Source: Vesta saturnalis (lineage: Eukaryota > Arthropoda > Insecta > Coleoptera > Lampyridae). From it: 64,000 nucleotides of DNA. A program made the translations under genes and the position numbers. The stretch covers positions 2,417,001-2,481,000 of the forward strand of contig JARFJB010002087.1 of the NCBI GenBank assembly GCA_036346205.1, read 5' to 3'. Shown here piece after piece: positions 46,930 through 59,519 of the stretch. Below the pieces are notes generated by a model. The model saw nothing but the letters and a program-made list of their open reading frames with translations. It ran no database searches and was not told the origin of the DNA. Positions within the stretch are counted from its first letter, which is position 1, and each line of letters opens with the position of its first letter.

Positions 46930-47958
46930 GAAATTCATTATCGTCTACAACCTGTAAGCGTTTTATCCGTTGGCTAATAGAATTATTTACAATGCGTTGA
47001 CTAAACCTATCCCAGCAATAAATAATTCTATTTTTTAAATCGTTAATTGTTGTAATATTGTAATTCGCATAAACCATGGTTTCCGGAATTCCCCATATGT
47101 AGAAATCAACGGGATTTGTCAGGGCTGTTAGGCGGCCAGAAGTCCGGCTCGATAATTTCTGGGCAATTTTCTTGTAAAGATCTTATTGTGCTGCGGAAAT
47201 ATGGGGCGGGGCTCCGTCTTGTTGAAATCAATAATTATCACTTATATTTTCAATTTCGTAAAGTAAATTTGCAAGCACATGCTGTTGGTAGACTTCTGAA
47301 TCTATCTTGACACTTTTCTCAATAAAGATAACGCTGGTTTTTCCTGACATAGAAACAGCCAGTGACTGCAAAATGTAACCTTGAAATTAAAAGGCTATCC
47401 AATGGAACCTCGCGCTTTTTTTCAGCAGTTGAGTAAACCCTGTTATTTTGGGCATTCTTTGGTTGACGTAAAGAAAAATTTTTTCGTGAGAAAACCAAAT
47501 TTTTGAGATATCTTCTCTGCTACGAAATTTTATTAGAAGCTGTTGACATCTTAAAAGCCTTTTTCTTTTATTTTCTGCAGTTATTTTTGGGAATACATTT
47601 TTTGTAGATCTTAAAGTTGAGATCACTTTTTTACAATTCTTTCGCACTGTGGTTCGCTTTATTCTTGTGATTCTTGAAATCTTTGTTGAACTTACCACAT
47701 CTGATGGATTAGCATTTTTGACAATTTGTCGAACTTCTTAAAATATTGTCTTGACAACGTCAACTTCTTTTCCTACCACGACCCGCCTTAATTCAAATAG
47801 TTCAATTTTCGCGATGTTTCAAAAAATAGCTTACCGTACTTAACTTCCATTGTTTTTCTGGAAACATTTTAAGTATTTTTCGTGCACCCATATTCCTTTT
47901 CACTAATTCTTTAATCAAAATCTTATCTTCCAAAGATAGAAACCATGTCTACTTATTT
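46930..47958 (-). pseudogene. T3 Tc1/mariner-superfamily transposase, broken
   Basis: The minus-strand text reads SLEDKILIKELVKRNMGARK and LKMFPEKQWKLSTVSYFLK (helix-turn-helix), KAGRGRKR, KISRITRIKRTTVRKNCKK, LRCQQLLIKF, IWFSHEKIFLYVNQ (first acidic site altered from SDEK), GKTSVIFIEKSVKIDSEVYQ, WFQQDGAPPHIS-like (second Asp), NDLKNRIIYCWDRF and VVDDNEFL then stop. Frameshifts and stops break it. It belongs to an insect Tc1-like group distinct from T1/T2/T6. Confidence 0.75.
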
Positions 47959-47965
47959 AAAACTG

Positions 47966-49670
47966 TTTTTTATGATTGACTGAACAGGTAAATTTGACGT
48001 ATCGTGCTAAAGCACTCAGGAACACTTAGGAGGATGGATAGGGGGATAATTAATTGCCAATAGATTCCTAGAACAAAACATTCAACGTATTCTCGAATGA
48101 AGCAATAATCTAGTTAAATTTAATGCTGCAAACTCAGTGCTGTCTTGTTCCACAAAAAGATCGATCATTTCCTTGTAAATGGTAGTTCTTAAGTTTTCAG
48201 ACCTATTACTTTACCTTAATTTTTTCATATCATAAGTTGAGAGAAAGCAGGAACTAGATCATTCCAGAGTTTAGAAGCCTGTAGAAAAATGTGGATTGTG
48301 CCCGTTTGGTACGACAAGTGGAGATTTGTACTGCATACTGATGATCAATAGGAACATTTTTCGCAAAAGATAGCCGAGATGGTATCAAAGAATATAATTC
48401 AGAGCACAATAGCGTTGTAATAACGATAATACAAAGTAAAGAACTGAAACTAAGGGACTGTATTGAAGTTAAGGAGGGTTATTTATAACTAATCGTTCTT
48501 TTGAATACGATCAACGATATCGAGAGCGTATTGGGGACACTAACCCAGAAATATAATTATATTCAATGAGGTGAATTTGGGCCTTATACAGCAGAAGGAG
48601 TTGTCGATAAGTACTGTTAGATTTGTACAAAACCTATTTTCGAGCAGCTGTTTTGGTAGCTGACAGAAGATGGTCAACCCATGAGAGATTTGAAGATACA
48701 GTATACCCAACAGAGTAATAGATTCTGAAAACTTAAGAACTGAGCCATTCATTACAACAGGAAATGATCGATCTTTTTGGCGGGACAAGACAGCACTGAG
48801 TTTTGTTAGCATTAAATTTAACTAGATTATTGCTTCCCATTCGAGAATACGTTGAATGTCTTTGTTGATTGAATTTGCCATTTCAGCTTTAATTTTGATT
48901 TGACATAGAAGGTGGATTACACATGAGTAGACTGAGATGAACTACGTGAAGAGTGCTATCGTCAGCAAAGCAATGGATGGGGTTAGTTGTTGAAGAAATA
49001 AGGTCATTTATGTAAGCAGAAAAAGGTGTGCTATAACGGATCTGTGGTACCCCGTTAATGCTAACTTTTTGAAAAAAGCCATCAACTACGACACGTATTC
49101 GTCTTTTATCAAGGAAACTAGAAACCCAGTTGATGAGCGTACCATTTAACCCAAACGAGGTGATTTGGCAAGAAACACTATGAAACTTGTCAATGCCTTT
49201 GAGGTATCTAAAGCGACTACTGTTTCACCGGACTGCTCTACTGTATTGTTAAACTTGGGTCACATATGAAAGAAGATCACCTGTTGAACGACTTTGCCTA
49301 AACCCATATTGGTGGTCACTAAGAGTTTGTATTTAAGGAACGTGAGCAGTTGCTGATTGATGGTTTTTCATGATTTTAGACAAATGGAAGTGATGACAAT
49401 TGGTCGGTAGTTGAGGATCGCTATTGCCTTTTTGGGAATAGGTTGAACATTTGCTAACTTCCATGATGAAGGAATTCAGAAGACATAGAGACCGTATAGA
49501 GCTTAGATAGGACTGGAAGTTCGGGAACATTTTTTAAGACAATAGCTAGGTTACCGTCTGGGCCAGTCGCCTTATTGAGATCAAGCCCACTGATGATCGA
49601 TTCCAAGGGCTTGTACCGAAAATGAATTGGTTTCATAGCGTACGAAAAAAAGTTGACTAGAGTCTAAACA
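47966..49670 (-). mobile_element. Non-LTR retrotransposon L2, decayed second copy of L1
   Basis: It is collinear with 22912-24520 of L1. A T run at 47967-47972 marks the 3' end. Shared text includes AACACTTAGGAGGATGGATA, AATACGATCAACGATATCGA and AGCAATGGATGGGGTTAGTT. It differs mainly by many one- to few-base deletions, so no long RT frame survives. The catalytic loop reads FADD. It lacks the endonuclease half and is therefore 5'-truncated, the usual outcome of incomplete reverse transcription. It interrupts element T3. Confidence 0.8.
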
Positions 49671-50024
49671 GGTAATTCTGAAATATAACAAATTTGACAA
49701 ATGTTTGATTCCAAAGCAACCTTAATGAAAGTAATGAGGCATTCTCTATCAGAATTGTTATTACCTACTGAATGCCGACAAGCACCGTCCCACAAAAAAA
49801 TCGCCATTTTTCAGGTTTTTATTTTACAATATTAATATTTTCAGGCCTTGTTTTCCCAAAAAGTCCTTCTTAAAAAAAAACTAGTCGGTTTGTAAATAAC
49901 GCAATTCGTTTTTGCAACATGCTTAAAAGCACCGATTTAATAAAATTGGTAGGTTTTATTTTAAAGAGATAACAAAAAAATTTTGACTAATATCATATCC
50001 AAAACAAAATTTTAAAGAAATATT

Positions 50025-50395
50025 TGGGATTTAAACGATAATTAAACGTTTTCTTTTAATAACGAATTTTACATATGTGTTTAACCAAAAATAAACTGGT
50101 CGTAAGGGAATGTTTCTGAAATCCAATGTAAAAGTTGAACGTCTTGGTATTTAAGTGGTTTGTTTTAAATGGTTAAGGATTCCTTTGGATAGTTGGGAAT
50201 ACCGTTGAGTCTAATTAACCGAAGGTAGATTTGTTTGTAGCAAATATTATTTTGCTATTGTAGTAGAACCTCGGAATACCGTAAGGGATTAAACATCTAT
50301 TGGTTATTAGTTTCTGGTAAAAGGCAATTGGATTAACTGAACTGTAGGTAAAAGTTAAAAATAATGTTGTTGATTACGTTGCATTTGGTTAAAAA
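50025..50395. other. AT-rich spacer
   Basis: No gene, array or shared repeat seen between T3 and the RTE-like copy B. Confidence 0.4.
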
Positions 50396-50399
50396 AGTA

Positions 50400-52073
50400 A
50401 AGAAAAGATGTTGTGGAGATGCATGATATAATCTGGAGCTATGGTTAAGGGTTGAAACGGAAATGTATGGAGCAAAAGAGGTTGGGATGCTTGTGAGTGA
50501 ATGCGTAAAAAGGTGTGTTAAACAGTATGAATTGGTACCCCCCAAGTGAAATTTCGAAAGATCATTTTTTTTGCATATTGCCCACTGGCATGTGGAGGGA
50601 ACGGTCAATAATGTGAGAATTTCAGGAATGATGGGAGAATGTATCGAATGTATGAGAACCAAGTGAAAGAGTAATTTGATAGAAAGATATGAATAATGGA
50701 CAGGTGGGTGTGTAGAGAGAACTTACGGAACGCGTTCTATGAAAGTTTGGAGATTCGATAGTAAATGAGAACGGTGAACGCCTGGCAAATATTTGCGTGT
50801 ACTTGACAGAGGTGAATCTAAAAGCATGATTGGCATGATCGTTTATTATGAAGGACTTAGAAACCCGCCCAGAGGTAGAAAGTAATGCGTGGTTCAGAGT
50901 GTGCAACGGATCATTTATTAGTGGTATGTAGAGCATGCTTAGGATAAAAATGGATATGGAGGACGAAGATGAACGTAGTGCGAACCTCCAGAATTAAGAT
51001 AGAAGAGCGATAGTTGAGGATATGAGAGTGAGGTACGCAAAAGTTTTTAACAGGAGTGATGGATACGAGCAACGATTGTGAAGTGAGGAAATGCTGGCAA
51101 GAATATTTCGACACGCTGTACAGTAATGAGGAAAATAAGACTGAAGAGTGAAACAAGGTGAATATAGAAGCAAGCAAGTGTGGAAAAGTGCCGTGTGATT
51201 GGATGAGCGCGATCATTGTACCACTGTGTAAGGGTAAGGGGAACAGGAGTGATTGCAGAAACTGCAGAGAAATAAGTCTGCTCATTGTACCTGGTAAAGT
51301 ATTTGGAAGAGTACTGTTTGATAGAGTACGAGAAACTACACAAACTAAGAATTGCAAGGTGGCTTCATGCCAGTAAGAGGATATGTTGATCAAATGGTTG
51401 CTTTCCAGCAAGTGATCGAAAAGTGAAGTGTCAAAAAGAAGCTGTACTGTGCATTTGTAAATCTGGAGAAAGCATATGTCCGAGTGAATAGCGAGAAGCT
51501 GTGTGAAATATTAAATGAATATGGAGTACGTGAAGGTCTAATAAACGGAATAATCAGCAAGGAGTACGACAAGGCTGTGTGATGTAACCGTAGTTGTTCA
51601 ATATATACATGGATAAATGTACCCATGCAAATGGTGTAATTGTTGGTGAGGTAAATGTACGAGTTCTAGTGAACAAAAATAAGATTGTGGTGTTCAATCG
51701 GGAAGGTGAAAAGGAGAGTAGAGTATTTACCCTGCTTGATAAAATTATGAAACAAGTGGACGAGTTGGTATATCTGGGTAGAATTCTCACTGCAGATGAT
51801 ACAATGGATGGCGAAATTGGACGACGAGTCAGTGATGGAAGGAGAGTGATTGGCAGTATGTGGACTATAATGAAAAGCGAAAGCATGAATATAGCTACGA
51901 AACAAGCAATCTACTATAGCGTGTTTGTCCCGTCAGTACTGTATGGAAGTAAGATATGGGTATGTCAAAAAAAAGCACGAAAGAAAAATAAATGCCGTGG
52001 CCATAGGATTACTGAGAAGCGCATGCGATAAAACGAGAAGGGATAAGATAAAGAATGAGTGTATAACGAATAA

Positions 52074-52151
<78 letters not shown>

Positions 52152-52425
52152 TGAAGTTAAGAGGTAAGACCGGGCCTTGTAGGCCGCGTAAAACTTGGTT
52201 TAATGCAGTAGAATGTATGATAAAAGAAAGAAAGAAAAGGAGTTTTAAAATAAAAGGGCACGTCAGAGACAATGTATGAATCTTCCGGAAGCTAAAGAGG
52301 TATGCCGAGATAGAAAAGCATGGAGAAGGATTGTAAATAAAAAATAAATAAGAGGCGGGGATTATTTTCCCTACCCTGCAAGGGAATGGTGTGAATGTAA
52401 TGTAATGTAATGTTACAACAAACTT
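50400..52425 (+). mobile_element. RTE-like non-LTR retrotransposon, copy B (deleted)
   Basis: Plus-strand relative of copy A with several internal deletions. Endonuclease remnants are at 50400-50990, RT pieces at 51060-51560, and a long frame from 51594 to 52031 reads MFNIYMDKCTHANGVIVGEV, NKNKIVVFNREGEKESRVF, DGEIGRRVSDGRRVIGSMW and VPSVLYGSKIWV. The YADD segment is deleted, so the RT is dead. The 3' end CCCTGCAAGGGAATGGTGTG is followed by three ATGTA/TGTAA units. A C-terminal segment next to the (TA)n is also missing compared with copy A. Confidence 0.8.
52076..52149. repeat. (TA)n inside RTE-like copy B
   Basis: 74 bp of TA at the site that corresponds to 41430-41487 in copy A, just before the GGTGAAGTTAAGAGGTAAG stretch that corresponds to GQVRGK. 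Confidence 0.97.
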
Positions 52426-52429
52426 AAAT

Positions 52430-53375
52430 GATATGGAACGAGTAAATGAAGAAATGTGACATTGAATGAGCGTGGATGCCCTTTGAAAAACACGGTAAAA
52501 ACGCGTACATGGAAATGATTGTTGCGAAAAATATAAGTTTTTGTTTAAATAATTATTAAACACTTGTCGCTCATGAGTAAATTATCTCGCTATAATGTTT
52601 CAGATATCTAATTGCGTTAATTTAATGTTTAATAGTTATTTAACCATCAAGAGTGTTAATGAAAGTGATTAACGATGAGACGTTAAGGATGTCGAGATCG
52701 TTAATCGCGCATAAATACAAGAATGAATTACAATATTTTTCAGGGAATCGCTTTCTTTAACTTTTTTCTCATTTACCAAAGTGAAAATTTTATAGCGACC
52801 AAGCTGCCATGTCTTAATGAAAGTACAGAACGCCTGACAGTTCTCATTCCTTGACGCAATACATACATTGTTAGACGTTTCATACAAATCTATGCAGCGC
52901 CTCCTATCAACTTCATTTAAATCGTTTATTAATAGACCCTATTAATGCATGATTTGGAGTTGCTTAATAATCCCCATTAATAAACGATTCTACGAAATAG
53001 TATATTTAAAAACAATTTTCATAAGACTAGTCTTGAAGAGCGAAAAAAACTTTTTTACCTTAGTTGATTTAGGGATTTTTGTACTGGTTGGTAATGTCTT
53101 AATTTTAAAAGTGAAAATTTTATCTAGTCGCTTTTTATTTTCCACTGGACGCATCCTGTTTTTGACATTTTTGTAAGAGTCACAAGCATGACGTAATTCC
53201 GGATCAAGGTTTGCCAACCTAAAAATTTTCGTAAAATGTTCCGTGAATTAATGGCCATAATGACATCGGAGATGATGATATTTCAGCGGTTTGTCGTTTG
53301 GTTTACTATATATTTTTAGCGAGTCCGTAATGTGAGCATAACATAAACGGCACTAATTTCCAAATTGATCCCATA
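52430..53375. other. AT-rich DNA with weak minus-strand ORFs
   Basis: A 75-codon minus ORF at 52990-53217 (start MANLDPELRHACDSYKNV) is Lys-rich and could be a fragment of a larger gene, but I do not recognise it. Another at 52669-52887 is equally weak. Nothing else seen. Confidence 0.3.
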
Positions 53376-53379
53376 TGTT

Positions 53380-54480
53380 AGTACTTAGTTTGTACTCGTT
53401 AGTGCTTCAATACATTTTTTGTCAAACTCAAACACCTATATATTAAGATTTTGGGCCATCTTCACACCTTGTTGAAGGCACAAACGTCGAAACTAGGTTT
53501 ATTGGCTAGCGCCTCGTTTGTGCTCCTTAGTGCTTCGATAAATTTTTAGGCAAATCCAAAGACATTTGAACCAGAAACATTTGGCGTGTTCTGCTAACTT
53601 TGCACTTCGTGGAAGACACAAACGTCAATCTGGAATGATCAGTCAGTACTTCGTTTGTGCTCGTTAGTGCTTTAATAATTTTTTTTGGCAAAATTAGACA
53701 CCTAAATATTACCATTTTGGGGTGTTGTTCTAACCTTACAACTTTTTGAAATCGTAAACGTCGAAACTGGCTTTATAGGTTAGTGCCTCGTTTGTGCTCA
53801 TTTGTGTTTCGATAATTTTTTTGGAAAAACCAAAGACTTAGAAATAGAAACATTTTGAGGTGTTCTGCAAACTTCACAACTTGTTGAAGGCACAAACGTC
53901 GAAACTGCATTGATCGATTAGGTGCTTTGTTTGTGCTCCTTAGAGCTTCAATAAATCTGTTGACAAAACCAAGGGCTTCAAAATAAAACCATTTTGAGGT
54001 GCTCTGTCTTCATACCTTTTTGAAGGCACAAACGTCGAACTGGGTTTAGTGCCTTGTTTGTGCTTCTTGGTGCTTCGATAAATGTTTAAGTAAAATAAAA
54101 GACTTTTGCAATAGAAATTTTAAGGTTCTGGTCACTTCATACTTTGTGGAAGGCCCGAACGTCAAACTGGGATTATCGGTTAGTGCTCCATTTGTGATCA
54201 TTAGTGTTTCAATAAATTTTTTGCACAACCAAAGGTTTTCGAAATAGAACCATTACACTAACCGATAAACAAACTTACGGCGTTTGTGCTTTCAACAAAG
54301 TGTAATTAGCACAAACGAAACACTGACCGATACCGCAAGTTTCGGCGTTTGTGCTTTCAGCAAGGTGTGAAGTTTGCAGAATACCTCAAAATGGTTAAAT
54401 TTAAAAGCTATTTGGTTTTGCCAAAAGTTTATGGAAACACTAATGATCACAAACCAAGCACTGACATATGCGAGAAAATT
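53380..54480. repeat. ~135-bp tandem satellite with an orientation switch
   Basis: About seven degenerate units, each with GTTTGTGCTCCTTAGTGCTTC-like text, an ATAAATTTTT tract, a CATTTTGAGGTGTTCTG block and GGCACAAACGTCGAAACTGG. Successive CGTTTGTGCTC boxes are about 128-139 bp apart from 53387 to 54188. From about 54255 to 54480 the units appear inverted (GGCGTTTGTGCTTTCA, GAATACCTCAAAATGG). Several small minus-strand ORFs inside are by-products. Confidence 0.85.
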
Positions 54481-54909
54481 GAACATTGGAGTTGCTTATG
54501 TTCTGATAACTTCTGCTAGGGCAGAAATTTTCCACGCACAAAATATTACTTTCGAAAGAACTGTGTCTGTGGTTTATAATATGTATCCTTCTTCTCTTAA
54601 ACCTCGGTTTATGTACTAGAATCATGCAGTATCTTGTGATGATCAGGGGATATAGTACTCGGCAGAGTTACTCTTAGTTATAATAATTACAGATGTTTAA
54701 TTTTTTTAATTTAACACATAGCTTAAATAGATTCCATATTGCTGCAAGTTAAATGAAAAGCAATTTACATAAATCAGTACATGTATTCAGTCCATCCATT
54801 GTAGAATTATCAATATGTTATGTAAAAATTAGAATATGTATATTACATTGGAATTAAAATATTTAAATTAAAAAAAAATTATTCACTATCAGTGTCACTC
54901 TCAGAAGTG

Positions 54910-56130
54910 GAATCGTTAACAAGATATAATTAATGGTTGCACAACCTCAAAATGTTTTTCAATTTCCCACCGCTCTAACATAGACACTTCGGCATGTTTA
55001 ATGCATTTTTGCCAATATGTCCCATCAATTCGTTGTAAGGATTCCATCCATATTTCTTTTAAATGGTCATCGTGAAATTTGGAATTATGTCTTCCTATAT
55101 TTTTGTTGTAGTGTTCTTTGCAGTGTGCCCACACCAGTTCAATTGGATCAAATTGACAGTGAACCGTAATACTCTGTGTCCACACTTGTGTGCTTTTTCA
55201 TCTATTTCGTGCACTTTTGGTATCGCATTATCTGCAACTAATTGCAGTTATTCTTTTTAAACGTGCTAGGTTCATAAGATATATTGTGCTGTAATAGAAA
55301 ATTACATATTTCTTTCTTCTGAGATGAATTGTTTGTAATTTTTCTAGAAGTTTGGAATGTTAACTAGCATTGTCCATTGCAATTAATCATGGTTCTATTA
55401 AGTAAACAACTCCGCACACATATCTCCATGATAGTCTGCACTTTGTGACTTTGTAGAAAACAAAAGTGAAGCATCGGAAATAAATCAATCTTTATTACCT
55501 GCATGAACAACTATAAATCTAAAAAATACAATTATTTTATTATGAATTATAATGTAATAACTAAATTACAACAAGCCTTTTTCCTTCACTCATTGGCTTC
55601 TTCTTCACGCTTTCCTTAGATTTATCATGCCAACTTCTTTTGTGCGATCCTCGACTGAAAATCTGAGTTTCATCTAAGAATTGTATAATTGTTCTTCTTT
55701 ATTTTTATAATATTCTATTAAGAATCGTTTAATGATCGCTTAATTATTTTTGTAATGATGACAGCGTAACATGTACACCTAGAAAAATAGGTATACATGA
55801 TGTATACTAGACATGTTTTGCATGTTCGTATTTACATTTTGAATGCATTTCATAAATTTTTTACAACTTCTGTGGACTTAGATTTCATACGTTTTCTCCG
55901 TTTAGCTGGTGACTGTGGAGGTTTATTTTCTTTTTGGGCCTCTGTAACCCTTTTTTTATGGCATTAACTGTATTTATACTAACATCACATGCTTCAGACG
56001 TGCGCTAAAAGTAGTCCTTCTAAGTGTCATATTTTACACAATGTGCTACATACCTGCATAACAGATTCAAATGGAACGACTGCTCCTAGTTTGTCACGTT
56101 CCCGTTCAAAATAATTGAGCACGTTCATAA
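54910..56130 (-). pseudogene. DDE transposase relic T4 (insect Tc1-like group)
   Basis: The N-terminal part reads NVLNYFERERDKLGAVVPFE before a GTATGT donor, then a helix-turn-helix-like TSEACDVSINTVNAI. The catalytic part reads FLDETQIFSRGSHKRSWHD (first acidic site), KKPMSEGKRL, an AT-rich insert that may be an intron, IVVHAGNKD, KSQSADYHGDM, and a remnant of MDNAS. The C-terminal part is 54916-55185: HCQFDPIELVWAHCKEHYNK, the usual xNPIExxW block. The residue here is Asp-Pro-Ile-Glu-Leu. Stops and frameshifts make it inactive. No TIRs were found. Confidence 0.7.
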
Positions 56131-56134
56131 CTAC

Positions 56135-58625
56135 GAGCTGCGCTTAAGATTTAAGGTGCTTATTACGTAGCATATCTAAAATTTTGTAAATTTTATATAA
56201 ATTATGCAAAGATGTTACCAAATTACTGATAATTCGCTGTATAAGTTAGTAGATAGTTTTGAGAAAAAATCTTTTTTATGAAAAGTAAAGCAAAAATGCA
56301 TAAACAATAATTTCAAAAAATGACTGGAGTGATAGATGCTGCTTCTTAATCACGACACACGTTTTAGTGCACTTAGATGAATATATAGCAGATTTATGTT
56401 TTTATGGCCATCCTTCTCTAATACATGTAGTTGAAAGAGAGATAAAAATATGTAATTTTATTATAGAGTTTTACATCGATGAGTCATACCCAACTTTATT
56501 TGAATCAAACTTTATACACCTTCAAACTAAAATATTATTACAGTCATTTTCCCTGTTATAACATATGACATATGACAATTAGAGTAATAGTAATTAAGAA
56601 ATTTTGAAGAATTTCGAAAGTTTTAGGTTAATGCAGTTTACGTGGGTTGATTTTATAAGAAAATATAAGGTTCTGTTTTAGTTTTATTTTGTTTGTTTTC
56701 AATTTTAATGTAATAGTTACTTAATTTGTATTGGTTTTATCTGTAATTCCTATATGCATGTACGCTTATTCGAAGAACCGGTAATAGTGAAATTTTGTTA
56801 TTTGTTTATTTGACGATAGCGTAACTGATTTTCTATATCAGCTGCAATTTTTGGCAAATTTGTATACGTGATCATATGCTAAACACCTACTGTTGCTATA
56901 TGTTTGTTATATTTTAAGTTATGTTTGTTGTATTTGCTTTACTTTAAACAAAATTTTGATTAATTCATATTATATCTATTATATAAATAGTTTGGATAGA
57001 ATCTATACATCCGCGTTATCAGTTCTGTAAATAACTCGTTATTCATTAGTACATCAACCTTTAATTTCAGTTTTGATTTACCAATTCAAATTTGTTCATA
57101 AGTATTAGTAATAGTGGTTGAACCTTATACTTCATAACTGGAAAGAAAGCTACAATATAACGTGATTGAAATCGTTTTTCTGAACGGAGGAACAAATATT
57201 GCAAATTTTTTTACCATTTTCATATATTACATTTAAAAAATAGCTGTGCTACTATTTTTTGGCGTTCCATAAAGTCAAAAAAATTTGTTGGTGTTCATCC
57301 AGACGTATACACACCAAAAGGCCTAAGCTATCGAACTAAAATTTTCGGAAAAGATATTGTTTCGGTTACCCCTTTCACATAACCCAAATTTAATATTTTG
57401 ATTTTTGCATTTATTTTGTAACGAAGTGGGCCAATGATAATAGTAGGTATAAGTGTTACCATTGAGTACAGTGTTACTCAGAAACTAATTGAACTTGAGG
57501 CAAACCAGTGATGCCAAAGTCTTTATACACAAATTCTATTAGAAATCGGACAAATATACCGCTGCGGTTTGTAAAAACGAAATAAAAAAAAATGGAAATG
57601 AAAATTTTTCAATCGTAAATTCGGTTATACATTATAAGTATATCATTTAATTTATACCAACTTAAATGCCATAAATATGGAATGGAAAAATTTAATACAA
57701 CAGTATTGCCAAAACCTGGTTGCATCTATGCCTAGACCATTAACATACCTGATAGAGAAGAATTGAGCTATGATTAAGTGAAGTTGTTAAATTTATTACT
57801 AAATTCTAAAATATAATTTGTTCAAATTTATTTTTAAGGTGACATACCGTTAAAATATTTTAAACCTCTTTTTGATAAATCGTGTTCACACTAAGTTCGC
57901 AAAAAAACCATAAATTTTAAAAATCGTTTTTTTCGTAAATAACTCGAAAACTATTTACTTAAACAAAAATTACAAGAATTCTTTTCGATCAGAAATTTGA
58001 TTTTTTATGTAATGCCAAAATTAAAACAAAATCTTGTGGACGGGTACCAGAATCTATTTTTTTGTAAATATTTCGAAAATGACAAAAATTTCAAAAACAC
58101 TTTTTGTGAGAAATTTTATTTCCTATCTAATGGTCTTTTCACTTTTTGAATATGTTAAGTAGTTCCGGAGATATTTAGGAAAAATCTGTTTTTTAAAGTG
58201 GCGGTTTTTTGCTAATATATTGTAAACCGTTTGTTGTACAGAAAAATTATAGGGATAAAAAATACTCACAATTATATTACTAATTACAGATTAAAAGTAA
58301 AAAATATAAAGAAATAAAAATTTGCAAAAGGGGTACTTATCCCCTGTCCTTCGAAAGTTATGGAGTACACATAGACACACAAACAAGATTTTTTTTTCTT
58401 AAATTTTGTTTTTAGACGTTTTCTAACATTTTAAAGCGATTGAGCAAATAAAAAATTTTCAAAATTTTTTTAGCGATACAGTACTTCCCATCCGTTGGAT
58501 GTGGAAGTAATTATGGGTGAAGTTTTGAAAAAATAATAAATACTTAAAAATAAATTCGAAATAAGTATATTTCAATATCTAGTTACCCGTTCATTGGGTA
58601 GTTTTATGTGTTTAGTTGCACTAAA
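56135..58625. other. AT-rich DNA without recognised genes
   Basis: A 64-codon plus ORF at 56367-56561 has no recognisable domain. The stretch 57880-58200 contains repeated AAATAACTCGAAAACTATTTA-like phrases often seen in insect non-autonomous elements, but I could not define ends. Confidence 0.4.
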
Positions 58626-59159
58626 CATAGTTGGACACCTCACCTCTCACTCTTTTACACGCCCACGTGGGGATCGTATTTTTTTACCTGAGAATAAAAA
58701 GATTTAATCTGTTATTAATTAGGATCCATTTTTATCAAAGGATATTGCATAATTATTAATACTACTTTTTTTAATCCCATCTACCGATTTTGACCTAATT
58801 TATTTAGCATTGGGGGTTGTATTCTAACAAGGGACCGTAGTCTTGTAAGACGGAATCTGTTTGCATGCCCTTAATATGTATTTATTATTATTAAACAGTT
58901 ATTATGATTGGAAAGTGATATTTTAAAAATTTGCTGCTGCAAAAAAGAACATTAAGGTCTAAATATTAGATGAAATAATAATAATCATTTCTACCGCGCG
59001 AGTATTGACCTAACCACACTCCAATATCTTCCCTAGGGGCATGTTTATAAATCTAAACTCCTTTTTTGGCTGAGGTATTTTCTCCTAAGACGGCTACGAA
59101 GGCTGTTTCGGCGATGCCCACTCCAAACTTCCCCGAAGATAACCGGTTCTACCCGAACA

Positions 59160-59519
59160 TTGACGAGTGCGCCCACAAGACCCAAGACCTGCAGCATTCT
59201 CGTTTCTCGCGTGTTTCGCTCTTTAAAGTGTAACCGTCATCGAGTGAGCATTATTATAATGTATTCTCCTGTTTATGAGCCAACATCAGCGGACATTAGA
59301 GATTTTACTGACTTGTTAATAAACTATTACAACATAACCGTTCAAGATGATGATGAAAACCATGACGTGGATCAGCTGAATGTATCTCACATCCATGGTG
59401 ATGGTGATGACTCACGAAAAGGAAGACGAGCGATGAGAAGGACGAGTCTCAACACCATGATGATGATAGCAACAAATCATGGTTCAAGAAGAAGACCGAT
59501 AAAGAATGTGATTAAATAA
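59160..59519 (+). CDS. Hypothetical 119-codon ORF inside T5
   Basis: An open frame with a basic N-terminus (TRPKTCSILVSRVFRSLKCN), a possible internal start MYSPVYEPTSADIRDFTDLL, an acidic centre (DDDENHDVDQL) and a basic end (KGRRAMRRTS). An AATAAA lies next to its stop, within GATTAAATAAATGATG. No known domain is seen. If real it is a T5 accessory protein or a captured exon; a chance ORF is possible. Confidence 0.3.
   Translation: MTSAPTRPKTCSILVSRVFRSLKCNRHRVSIIIMYSPVYEPTSADIRDFTDLLINYYNITVQDDDENHDVDQLNVSHIHGDGDDSRKGRRAMRRTSLNTMMMIATNHGSRRRPIKNVIK

Larger units (their letters stand above)
46395..50020 (-). mobile_element. Tc1/mariner-like element T3 with ~300-bp TIRs, split by LINE L2
   Basis: The left TIR (about 46395-46745) and right TIR (about 49755-50020) are inverted: TATGGTATTAGTCAAAAT / ATTTTGACTAATATCATA, AAATAAAACCTACCAATTTT / AATTGGTAGGTTTTATTTTA, GCAAAAACGAATTGCG / CGCAATTCGTTTTTGC, and GGGACGGTGCTTGTCGGCAT / ATGCCGACAAGCACCGTCCC. 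The right TIR lacks its outer tip. A broken transposase fills the left half, and a LINE copy sits between its start and the right TIR. Confidence 0.8.

Noticed and set aside
50333..52563. Minus-strand ORFs across RTE-like copy B
   Set aside because: Antisense shadows; the plus strand carries the RT-related frames.
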